Part shown: positions 6,569 to 13,459 of the stretch, piece after piece
How positions within the stretch are numbered: the stretch's first letter is position 1
Layout of the letters: each line of letters begins with the position of its first letter
NCBI GenBank assembly: GCA_002477565.1
Contig: DLQL01000111.1
Span: 4,434-21,169, forward strand
DNA: 16,736 nucleotides
Reading direction: 5' to 3'
Origin: Flavobacteriaceae bacterium UBA7433
GTDB lineage: Bacteria; Bacteroidota; Bacteroidia; Flavobacteriales; Flavobacteriaceae
Notes under the pieces: generated by a model
The model's input: the letters and a program-made list of their open reading frames with translations, nothing else
The model's database searches: none
What the model was told of the DNA's origin: nothing
Position numbers and translations under genes: made by a program

Positions 6569-7909
6569 TTATTTTCTTTTTTGCCCCCTTGTTTTTGGTT
6601 TTTTGTACTTTTTAGCGAGCTCTCTTCTGTACGACCCACCTTGGTTTGTCTTTTTGTTTTTTTCTTTCTTTTCGTGATATGCGGGTCCTGGAGCGTGTTC
6701 TTTGGAGCGTTTTTTCTGATAGGGTTTGATGATTTCTTTGGGCAATTCCTCTTCTGTCATTTTAGAGGAAATAAGGACTTCTGTAGGAAATTCAAGTACG
6801 GGAACATCTCGGTCCATCAATGTGGTGATGGCAGTCATGACCTCCGCGTCTTGAGGAGTGATGAATGTAAGGGCATTTCCTTCTTCGGCAGCCCTGCCCG
6901 TTCTTCCAATTCTATGAATGTAATTTTCAGCATCTTTTGGCATGTCAAAATTGATCACATGGCTGATGCCCTCGATGTCGATTCCCCGCGCCAATACATC
7001 CGTAGCGATCAGTATTCTGTACTCTCCATCTTGAAATCCTTTGATGGCTTGCAATCGAAAATTTTGAGACTTGTTGGAATGAATCACGGCGATGCTTTCG
7101 TCCTTTTCAGAGAGTTGGATTTGCTCAAACAGGGCATCTGCAACCCTTTTGTTTTTTACAAACACAACTACTTTTTGATAGTCTTTTTCTCTTTGAAACA
7201 AATGCAACAACAAGTTGACTTTTGTGTAAAAATTTGGCACTTCATAACTTTGTTGTAGAATGCTTTCCAAAGGAGTACCAGAGCGTTTGACTTCTATGAA
7301 TTTTGGTGATTTGAAAAAGGTTTTGATGATGTTTTCTACCTCATCGGTCATCGTCGCTGAAAACAACACACTTTGTTTTCGCTCGGGTAACAGGTCTAAA
7401 ACTGTCATCAATTGGTCTCGAAAACCAAGGTTCAAAACCTCGTCCACCTCGTCCAATACCAATTTTTGAATTTTTTTAAGGTTCAATACTTTGCTCACAC
7501 CCAAGTCAATCAATCGTCCAGGAGTGGCTACTAAAATGTCCAAACCTTCAAAGATAAGCTGCTTGTGTGTGTTGATGTTTGTGCCTCCATACACACCTCC
7601 GATACGCGTATTGCTAAAAGTCGTAAGTTCTTGCAGTGCTTGCACAACTTGTACGACCAATTCTCGGGTGGGAACGACAATTAGTATACGAGGGTGTTTT
7701 TGTTCTGAATAAGGCAATTGCTTTAGAAGTGGCAAGAGGTAAGCAAACGTTTTTCCGGTCCCTGTTTGTGCAATCCCAACCATGTCCTGGCCTGAAAGAA
7801 TGACAGGAAATGCAGCGGCTTGTATGGGGGTTGCAAAGTCGTAACCAAGCGCGTCCAAAGCATGGGTCAGGGGGGTGTTTAAGTTGAGTTCAGAAAACCG
7901 CTTCATCAT
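6569..7909 (-). CDS. DEAD-box ATP-dependent RNA helicase (RhlE-like)
   Basis: A 446-residue RNA helicase that unwinds RNA duplexes in ribosome assembly, mRNA turnover or cold adaptation. All superfamily 2 motifs are present: Q-motif region with TPIQ (27-30), motif I AQTGTGKT (47-54), PTREL (80-84), TPGR (129-132), motif II DEVD (153-156), SAT (184-186), ATDVLARGID (302-311) and HRIGRTGR (332-339). Motif II is DEVD, not DEAD; the metal-coordinating D and E are kept. The last 50 residues are strongly basic (ending KKPKTRGQKRK), a typical RNA-binding tail. Start is ATGATG at 7909/7906; either Met works. The exact paralogue cannot be assigned, so I give no symbol. It converges on tig and follows the coiled-coil gene by 121 bases. 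Confidence 0.95.
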   Translation of the reverse strand: MMKRFSELNLNTPLTHALDALGYDFATPIQAAAFPVILSGQDMVGIAQTGTGKTFAYLLPLLKQLPYSEQKHPRILIVVPTRELVVQVVQALQELTTFSNTRIGGVYGGTNINTHKQLIFEGLDILVATPGRLIDLGVSKVLNLKKIQKLVLDEVDEVLNLGFRDQLMTVLDLLPERKQSVLFSATMTDEVENIIKTFFKSPKFIEVKRSGTPLESILQQSYEVPNFYTKVNLLLHLFQREKDYQKVVVFVKNKRVADALFEQIQLSEKDESIAVIHSNKSQNFRLQAIKGFQDGEYRILIATDVLARGIDIEGISHVINFDMPKDAENYIHRIGRTGRAAEEGNALTFITPQDAEVMTAITTLMDRDVPVLEFPTEVLISSKMTEEELPKEIIKPYQKKRSKEHAPGPAYHEKKEKNKKTNQGGSYRRELAKKYKKPKTRGQKRK

Positions 7910-7926
7910 ACGAATTTATTAAGCGA

Positions 7927-7934
7927 CAAAGGTA
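7927..7934 (-). promoter_or_regulatory. Putative -7 promoter element of the helicase gene
   Basis: The minus strand reads TACCTTTG, an exact TAnnTTTG match, ending 17 bases before the helicase ATG (leader of about 10 bases). There is no obvious -33 TTG at the normal distance; that position is instead next to one arm of a perfect inverted repeat (7957-7991). Confidence 0.45.
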
Positions 7935-7956
7935 CGTGTAAGAATTGAAAATCAGG

Positions 7957-7991
7957 TTGCATTGGGGAAGTATATTTCTCAATCAATGCAA
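7957..7991. repeat. Perfect 8-bp inverted repeat upstream of the helicase
   Basis: TTGCATTG (7957-7964) and CAATGCAA (7984-7991) are perfect inverted arms around a 19-base spacer. The repeat lies between the stop of the coiled-coil gene and the -7 box of the helicase. It could be an operator overlapping the promoter's upstream part or a weak hairpin ending the upstream transcript; on the minus strand it is followed by only a short T run (TGATTTT). Confidence 0.5.
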
Positions 7992-8030
7992 GTGGAAATT
8001 GCTGTTTTCTTAAACACACCCGCATTCAAC

Positions 8031-8642
8031 TTAGTTTTTCTTTTTGAGAATCTCGTCTTGCAGTTTTCGATTCAACTCTTGCTGCCGTTTCAAAGCATTC
8101 TTTTGGTAGCTGCTAAATTCAAGTTGAGTTTCTGACAAGCTTTTGTTGGCAGCCTGTGTCAAGCGATTGCTATTGCGGTATTTGTAGATAAAAAATAAAG
8201 TTGCTGAAAACAAAACAAGGAGCGAAGCGATCAACGTCAAATTGTAGAGGCTTTTTTGCATACGCATGCCTATGATTGTGATGCTGTTCTTTTCAGCTTC
8301 GCTGGCGTCCAACTCTTTTTGAAGTTGTTCTGCACGTTCCTGCAGCAAAGTGGTTGATGTCTGAAGTTGCTTGACTTCTTTTTTTAAAAGATACGTTTGG
8401 TCTTTGTAGTTGAAAACAGAGTCCTGCACATTTTTTTGAATCCTTAGGTACGTGTCTTTTAAAACAATCTTATAGTTGTTGTAGCTGGTAGATGTTTTTA
8501 GGAGATAGTCAAACTGACTGTTCAAATCTCCTTGGTTTTCAAAAGGATTTTCTAGTTTTATTTTTCTGTCCTGTGCTTGGCTGTTCATAGAAAAGGAAAT
8601 AAGTGCCAGCAAAAAGAGCTTGTAAAATACTTTTTGTCTCAT
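8031..8642 (-). CDS. Secreted/anchored coiled-coil protein with one TM segment
   Basis: A 203-residue protein of unknown function. The start at 8640-8642 gives a signal peptide (MRQKVFYKLFLLALISFSMN, then SQAQ); the frame runs 41 codons further up but that part has no leader-like features. The mature region begins with a conserved-looking stretch, GDLNSQFDYLLKTSTSYNNY, followed by a heptad-rich coiled coil (about 60-115, rich in K/E/Q/L), a single transmembrane helix (LYNLTLIASLLVLFSATLFF, about 131-150) and a second basic coiled coil to the C-terminus. Relatives in Flavobacteriia have, as I recall, been labelled tRNA (guanine-N1)-methyltransferase in databases; nothing here resembles a methyltransferase (no TrmD knot motif), so that name should not be transferred. 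A scaffold or stalk-like envelope role is inference from topology. Confidence 0.8.
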   Translation of the reverse strand: MRQKVFYKLFLLALISFSMNSQAQDRKIKLENPFENQGDLNSQFDYLLKTSTSYNNYKIVLKDTYLRIQKNVQDSVFNYKDQTYLLKKEVKQLQTSTTLLQERAEQLQKELDASEAEKNSITIIGMRMQKSLYNLTLIASLLVLFSATLFFIYKYRNSNRLTQAANKSLSETQLEFSSYQKNALKRQQELNRKLQDEILKKKN

Positions 8643-8758
8643 TGGGTATTGATTGAAATCATTTTTAAAATCAGGGTAAATGTATACAAATCTTAGGAAA
8701 CGAGAGGAATACCCCAAGTGAAATTTCGTTTTTTCATCTTTGTTACTTTCCTGTGAGG

Positions 8759-8792
8759 TTTGCAAAACTTAGGGATTATCTTGTTATATTTA
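8759..8792 (+). promoter_or_regulatory. Putative clpP promoter
   Basis: TTTG (8759-8762), a 22-base spacer and TATATTTA (8785-8792). The -7 box has one mismatch to TAnnTTTG and the spacer is slightly long. The clpP ATG follows 28 bases after the -7 box, in a leader with no Shine-Dalgarno (AAAACAACAACAG). The 178-bp region between the coiled-coil gene and clpP must also hold the minus-strand promoter, which I cannot place with confidence. Confidence 0.4.
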
Positions 8793-8820
8793 CAGTCTCA
8801 AATATATAAAACAACAACAG

Positions 8821-9483
8821 ATGGACTACGGAAAAGAATTTGAAAAATACGCAACAAAACACCACGGCATTAGCAGCATGCACTACGATAAAATCAGAAG
8901 CTCTGTAACCCCGTATATCATGGAAGAACGTCAGATGAACATCACCCAAATGGATGTTTTCTCTCGTTTGATGATGGACCGCATCATCTTTTTAGGGACG
9001 GGAATCAACGACCAAGTAGCCAACATCATCCAAGCACAATTGTTGTTTTTAGAAAGTGTGGATGCCAACAAAGACATTTCGATCTACATCAACTCACCAG
9101 GAGGAGGCGTTTATGCAGGATTGGGAATCTACGACACCATGCAATTTATCAAACCAGATGTAGCCACGATCTGTACAGGAATGGCCGCTTCTATGGGCGC
9201 TGTGTTGATGTGTGCTGGAGAAAAAGGAAAGCGCTCTGCATTGCCACACTCGCGCATCATGATCCACCAACCTTTGGGAGGTGCACAAGGGCAAGCCAGC
9301 GATATCGAGATCACCGCTCGAGAAATCATGAAGTTGAAAGACGAGTTGTACCAAATCATCTCCAAACACTCTGGACAAACCATCGAAAAAGTGCACGACG
9401 ATTCCGACCGCGATTACTGGATGAAAGCAGCCGAGGCCAAAGCCTATGGAATGGTCGACGAGATTTTGAGCAGAAGCAAGTAA
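8821..9483 (+). CDS. clpP: ATP-dependent Clp protease proteolytic subunit
   Basis: Serine peptidase that forms the tetradecameric degradation chamber used by ClpX and other Clp ATPases in the cytoplasm. The 220-residue protein carries the catalytic triad in conserved contexts: Ser124 in GMAASMGA, His149 in RIMIHQPLGG, and Asp198 in DSDRDYW. The oxyanion/substrate strand INSPGGGVYAG (90-100) is intact. The N-terminal 25-35 residues are longer than the mature E. coli enzyme and include a probable processed propeptide. clpX starts 92 bases downstream on the same strand, the usual arrangement; the intervening sequence has a small hairpin (GGAGA / TCTCC, 9527-9543) but no terminator, so the two are likely co-transcribed. 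Upstream tig is separated from it by two opposing genes. Confidence 0.98.
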   Translation: MDYGKEFEKYATKHHGISSMHYDKIRSSVTPYIMEERQMNITQMDVFSRLMMDRIIFLGTGINDQVANIIQAQLLFLESVDANKDISIYINSPGGGVYAGLGIYDTMQFIKPDVATICTGMAASMGAVLMCAGEKGKRSALPHSRIMIHQPLGGAQGQASDIEITAREIMKLKDELYQIISKHSGQTIEKVHDDSDRDYWMKAAEAKAYGMVDEILSRSK

Positions 9484-9575
9484 GCTGTCACAACCAAATA
9501 AAAGTTAAATTTGAAGAATTTCACATGGAGAATCCTACTCTCCGTCAAATCTTCAAACTACCAAACAAACGAAGA

Positions 9576-10814
9576 ATGTCGAAAGAAGAAAATTTAGAGT
9601 GTTCCTTTTGTGGACGCAAAAAAGTAGAAACCGATTTGTTGATCGCAGGGATGGATGCCCACATTTGCGACAAGTGTATTGAGCAGGCCCACGGCATCGT
9701 TTTGGATGAAATCCAAGACGTAGCAACCACTGCTACATCGACGGACTTGGAATTGAAAAAACCCCAAGACATCAAAACCTTTTTAGAGACCTATATCATC
9801 GGGCAGGACCAAACTAAGAAGACCATGGCCGTTGCTGTTTACAATCATTACAAGCGTTTGTTACAGAAAAAAAGCGATGATTCCCCTGTAGAAATTGAAA
9901 AGAGCAACATGATTTTGGTAGGCGAAACAGGGACCGGAAAAACCTTGATAGCCAAAACCATCGCACGCATGCTCAGTGTTCCTTTTTCCATTGTAGATGC
10001 GACCGTACTCACCCAAGCAGGTTATGTTGGAGAAGATGTGGAAAGCATTTTGAGCCGCCTCTTACAAGCTGCGGATTACGATGTTGAAAAAGCCCAACGC
10101 GGAATCGTCTTTATCGACGAGATCGATAAAATTGCCCGCAAAGGTGACAATCCCTCCATCACAAGAGATGTCTCTGGAGAAGGAGTGCAACAAGCCTTGT
10201 TGAAACTCTTGGAAGGAACTGTGGTCAACGTAGCTCCCAAGGGAGGGCGCAAACACCCAGAACAAAAATTTGTAGAAGTTGACACCAAAAACATTCTCTT
10301 TATCGCAGGCGGTGCCTTTTCAGGAATTGAAAGAAATATCAGCGCCCGTTTGAACCGACAAGCTGTCGGGTATTCTGCGGCCCTCTCCGATGACAAAATC
10401 GACGAAGAAAACCTCTTGCAATACGTCATCCCCAGCGATCTCAAGACTTTTGGACTGATTCCGGAAATCATCGGACGTTTGCCCGTATTGAGTTATATGA
10501 ACCCATTGGATGCCAAAACACTTCGAGCGATTTTGACCGAGCCTAAAAACGCGCTGATCAAACAATACACTGCACTTTTTGCAATGGACGGCGTGACTTT
10601 TAGCATTGATGACAAAGCCTTGGATTATATCGTAGAGAAAGCTTTGGAGTACAAACTGGGGGCACGTGGCTTGCGTTCTTTGTGTGAAGCCATTTTGACC
10701 GATGCCATGTTTGAGCTTCCAAGTTCGGATCAAAAAGAGTTCCATGTGAACCGAAAATACGCAGCAGGAAAATTGTCAAACTCAACATTGAAAAAACTCA
10801 AAGCAGCCTCCTAA
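9576..10814 (+). CDS. clpX: ATP-dependent Clp protease ATP-binding subunit ClpX
   Basis: AAA+ unfoldase that recognises, unfolds and threads substrates into ClpP. From the ATG at 9576 the protein is 412 residues, the usual length. It has the N-terminal C4 zinc finger (Cys9, Cys12, Cys31, Cys34), Walker A GETGTGKT (116-123), pore loop GYVG (149-152), Walker B VFIDEID (178-184), RKH loop (225-227) and sensor-2 GARGLR (362-367). The ClpP-docking loop, IGF in E. coli, aligns with VGY (264-266). An in-frame ATG at 9525 would add 17 residues (MENPTLRQIFKLPNKRR); I prefer 9576 because family members start a few residues before the first zinc ligand. The frame is also open back into clpP, which is not coding. 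dnaG follows after 53 bases. Confidence 0.97.
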   Translation: MSKEENLECSFCGRKKVETDLLIAGMDAHICDKCIEQAHGIVLDEIQDVATTATSTDLELKKPQDIKTFLETYIIGQDQTKKTMAVAVYNHYKRLLQKKSDDSPVEIEKSNMILVGETGTGKTLIAKTIARMLSVPFSIVDATVLTQAGYVGEDVESILSRLLQAADYDVEKAQRGIVFIDEIDKIARKGDNPSITRDVSGEGVQQALLKLLEGTVVNVAPKGGRKHPEQKFVEVDTKNILFIAGGAFSGIERNISARLNRQAVGYSAALSDDKIDEENLLQYVIPSDLKTFGLIPEIIGRLPVLSYMNPLDAKTLRAILTEPKNALIKQYTALFAMDGVTFSIDDKALDYIVEKALEYKLGARGLRSLCEAILTDAMFELPSSDQKEFHVNRKYAAGKLSNSTLKKLKAAS

Positions 10815-10840
10815 AAACAGGTTGCTCTCAGCCATACTAC

Positions 10841-10854
10841 TAGGCAATTGCCTA
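10841..10854. promoter_or_regulatory. Perfect 14-bp palindrome between clpX and dnaG
   Basis: TAGGCAATTGCCTA is its own reverse complement and sits 14 bases before the dnaG ATG in the 53-base clpX-dnaG gap. Such uninterrupted symmetry is what a dimeric regulator or a modification enzyme would bind. There is no TAnnTTTG box in this gap, so dnaG is probably read through from clpX, and the element would then act on elongation, on mRNA structure near the dnaG start, or not at all. Confidence 0.45.
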
Positions 10855-10867
10855 ACAATTCGTACAA

Positions 10868-12928
10868 ATGATTTTAAGAACGACCATAGACCGTGTTTTT
10901 GAAACTGCTCGCGTAGAGGAGGTCATTGGAGAATTTGTGTCTTTGAAAAAAGCGGGGAGTAATTTCAAAGGATTGAGCCCATTTACAGACGAAAAGTCGC
11001 CCTCTTTTATGGTCTCTCCAGTGAAACAAATTTGGAAAGATTTCAGTACTGGAAAAGGCGGAAACTGTGTGACCTTTCTGATGGAGCACGAACATTTTTC
11101 CTATCCGGAAGCCATCCGTTATTTGGCAAAAAAATACAACATCGAAGTTGAGGAACAAGCGCAGAGCAACGCCCAAAAAGAAGCTGCTGACGAACGGGAA
11201 AGCATGTATTTGGTCTCCAACTTTGCCAAAGATTACTACCACGATGTCCTCTTAAACCACCCCAAAGGCAAAGCCGTCGGATTTTCCTATTTCAAAGAGA
11301 GAGGATTCACGGATGCCACCATAGCGAAATTTGAATTGGGCTACAATTTGGACGAATGGTCCGCTTTTACAGATACAGCCATCCGCAAAGGCTACGACTT
11401 GGAGTACATGGCCAAAACAGGGCTCACCATCGTAAAGGACAACAACAAACAATTTGACCGCTTCAAAGGACGTGTCTTGTTTCCCATACACAGCATGAGT
11501 GGGCGCGTATTGGGTTTTGGAGGACGGATATTAAAAGCAGACAAAAGGGCCGCCAAATACCTGAACTCCCCTGAAAGTGATATTTACCACAAGAGCAAGG
11601 TTCTTTACGGAATCTACCAAGCTAAAAAAACCATCGCCAAAGAAGACCGTTGTTTTTTGGTGGAAGGCTATACCGACGTGATTTCCATGCACCAAGCTGG
11701 GGTTGAAAATGTGGTCGCCTCTTCAGGAACTGCACTGACACCCGATCAAATTCGTTTGATACGAAGATTGACTCCTAACATCACTGTTCTCTTTGATGGA
11801 GATGCTGCAGGAATCAGAGCTTCTATTCGAGGAATCGATCTGATTTTGGAACAAGGGATGAACGTGAAAGTACTGACATTTCCCGAAGGAGAAGACCCAG
11901 ACAGTTTTGCCAAAAGCGTAGGAACCGAAGAACTGAAAAGTTATTTGGACCAAAATGCCAAAGATTTCATCAATTTCAAGGTCTCCTTGTTGATGGAAGA
12001 AGCACAAAACGACCCCGTCAAAAAAGCGGGTTTGATTCGCGACATCGTAACGAGTATTTCCAAAATTCCCGACAACATCCAACGGGAGGTTTATGTACAA
12101 GAATGTTCTCGCATTTTGGAGATTTCTGAAGCAGTATTGTTCAACGAACTGGCGCAAATCAGCAAAAGAGCTCAAAGAGAAGCCACCCAAAAAGTGCTGC
12201 AACAACAAAGACAGCAGTCAAGACAGACCCAAATACCTTCTTCTTCTTCTTCTTCTTCTTCTTCGAACTCAGATGAGGAAGCCTATTTCCAATGGAAAGT
12301 CGCACAAGAACAGGGAAGTCAAAGTGACGCGAAACCTCAAGATTCTGCGTCCTTTGAAAGTCCTCTGGAACTTTTTGAACGTGAGATCATTAAAATCTTA
12401 TTGCTCTACGGAAACAAACAAGTCAGTTTTGTCGATTGGATGGAGGAAGTCAATGAACAAGGACTTGTCAAAATGGTCAAAGAAGAATACACCAGTTTTG
12501 TTTCCCAAGAAATATACGTGCAGTTGCAGATGGATGAAGTTGAATTTAGCCACCCGGTTTTTCAAAATATTTATTCAGAAATCATCCTTAAAATGAACCA
12601 AGAAGCCACCGTTTCTATTGAGGAATTGACCAGCCACTCGGATGTTGAAATCTCGAACATCGTCACCGATATTTTAATGGACGACGAAAAACACCTGTTG
12701 AGCAATTGGGAGGCGCAAGAAATTTATGTGACCGCAAAAGACGAAGTTTTGCCCAAATTGGTGCGGGATGCCATTCTCAATTTAAGGAGGGTCATGATTG
12801 AAAGAAAAATCGAAGACTTGATTCAAGAAGTTGCCGACGATAAAAACAGAGAAGCGACTTTAGAAATGGTCGTCAACTACACCGACCTCAGAAAAAAAAT
12901 GTTTGAGAAGCTACACCGCATCGTATGA
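10868..12928 (+). CDS. dnaG: DNA primase with substituted zinc ligands
   Basis: Makes the RNA primers for replication and interacts with the replicative helicase. The 686-residue protein has an N-terminal zinc-ribbon-like domain (1-100), the primase core with TOPRIM (EGYTDV at 266-271, DGDAAG at 310-315, EDPDSF at 342-347) and a C-terminal helical helicase-interaction region. In the N-terminal domain the four positions that normally are C-x2-H-x17-C-x2-C are Ser37, Thr40, Asp58 and Thr61, with the surrounding GLSPFTDEKSPSF and FSTGKGGN motifs intact; zinc binding by the classical ligands is therefore impossible. I believe flavobacterial relatives share this, but cannot check. A linker after the core is Gln/Arg-rich (about 440-455) followed by nine serines (458-466) encoded by a TTC microsatellite. 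The gene ends 18 bases from a convergent phosphoesterase gene. Confidence 0.96.
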   Translation: MILRTTIDRVFETARVEEVIGEFVSLKKAGSNFKGLSPFTDEKSPSFMVSPVKQIWKDFSTGKGGNCVTFLMEHEHFSYPEAIRYLAKKYNIEVEEQAQSNAQKEAADERESMYLVSNFAKDYYHDVLLNHPKGKAVGFSYFKERGFTDATIAKFELGYNLDEWSAFTDTAIRKGYDLEYMAKTGLTIVKDNNKQFDRFKGRVLFPIHSMSGRVLGFGGRILKADKRAAKYLNSPESDIYHKSKVLYGIYQAKKTIAKEDRCFLVEGYTDVISMHQAGVENVVASSGTALTPDQIRLIRRLTPNITVLFDGDAAGIRASIRGIDLILEQGMNVKVLTFPEGEDPDSFAKSVGTEELKSYLDQNAKDFINFKVSLLMEEAQNDPVKKAGLIRDIVTSISKIPDNIQREVYVQECSRILEISEAVLFNELAQISKRAQREATQKVLQQQRQQSRQTQIPSSSSSSSSSNSDEEAYFQWKVAQEQGSQSDAKPQDSASFESPLELFEREIIKILLLYGNKQVSFVDWMEEVNEQGLVKMVKEEYTSFVSQEIYVQLQMDEVEFSHPVFQNIYSEIILKMNQEATVSIEELTSHSDVEISNIVTDILMDDEKHLLSNWEAQEIYVTAKDEVLPKLVRDAILNLRRVMIERKIEDLIQEVADDKNREATLEMVVNYTDLRKKMFEKLHRIV
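12238..12264. repeat. (TTC)9 microsatellite inside dnaG
   Basis: Nine perfect tandem TTC units (27 bp). In the dnaG frame they read as TCT codons, giving a run of nine serines (the last codon is TCG) in the linker between the TOPRIM core and the C-terminal domain. Length change by slippage would alter only the linker length, never the frame. Confidence 0.95.
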
Positions 12929-12946
12929 CATTTTTAGTTGGGTTTC

Positions 12947-13444
12947 TCAAGCTCTCTTTTCCAATTCCACCACTTCCAAATTCTTGATTTCCCCGGCCTC
13001 CAACTCAAAGCGGAGGAGGGTACGCACTTGGTGAAAACCATGTTTTCCAGCCGCTCCGGGATTCATGTGCAGCAAGTTTAATTTTTGGTCGTACTGTACT
13101 TTTAGAATGTGTGAATGCCCGCTGATAAACAGTTGTGGACTTTGCTCTTGTATTTCTTTTCGAATCCTTTGGTTGTATTTGTTTGGATAGCCACCGATGT
13201 GCGTCATCCATACGGAGACCCCTTCCAAGGTGAATTTCAAGTCCAACGGGAATTCCATGCGCACTTCTGAATCGTCTATGTTTCCATAGACGGCACGAAG
13301 CGGTTTCAATGCTTTTAGCTGTGCTGCGACGTGGAACTGTCCAATGTCACCTGCGTGCCATACTTCGTCTGCTTGCCGAACGTATTTGAGGATTTGATCA
13401 TCCACATAGCTGTGTGTATCTGAGAGTAGCAGGATCTTTTTCAT
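12947..13444 (-). CDS. YfcE/Vps29-like metallophosphoesterase
   Basis: A 165-residue calcineurin-like phosphoesterase of the small YfcE/MJ0936 type, cytoplasmic, binding two divalent metals. The ligand set is complete: Asp9 and His11 (SDTH), Asp33 (GDIG), Asn55 (GNID), His82, and His110/His112 (GHSH). Short family members hydrolyse phosphodiesters in vitro; the natural substrate is unknown and could be a cyclic nucleotide or other small diester. The start ATG is at 13442-13444, 15 bases after the DUF389 stop, so it is probably the last gene of a DUF389-phosphoesterase transcript. Its 3' end faces dnaG with an 18-base gap. Confidence 0.92.
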   Translation of the reverse strand: MKKILLLSDTHSYVDDQILKYVRQADEVWHAGDIGQFHVAAQLKALKPLRAVYGNIDDSEVRMEFPLDLKFTLEGVSVWMTHIGGYPNKYNQRIRKEIQEQSPQLFISGHSHILKVQYDQKLNLLHMNPGAAGKHGFHQVRTLLRFELEAGEIKNLEVVELEKRA

Positions 13445-13459
13445 GGCTTTCTCAGGAGA

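Noticed and set aside
6581..7258. Plus-strand open frame of 225 codons opposite the helicase gene
   Set aside because: Antisense shadow of a clear DEAD-box helicase; Phe/Cys-rich nonsense composition.
9527..9543. Small hairpin GGAGA/TCTCC between clpP and clpX
   Set aside because: Five base pairs and no T tract; too weak to be called a terminator or attenuator, so only mentioned with clpP.
9210..9575. Upstream extension of the clpX frame into clpP
   Set aside because: It overlaps the clpP coding region for 274 bases in another frame, has no ClpX-like sequence, and the C4 zinc finger begins just after the ATG at 9576.
12093..12596. Alternative-frame open frame inside dnaG
   Set aside because: Lys/Ser/Leu-rich shadow caused by the AAG/TTC-rich codons of dnaG; dnaG motifs continue through the region.
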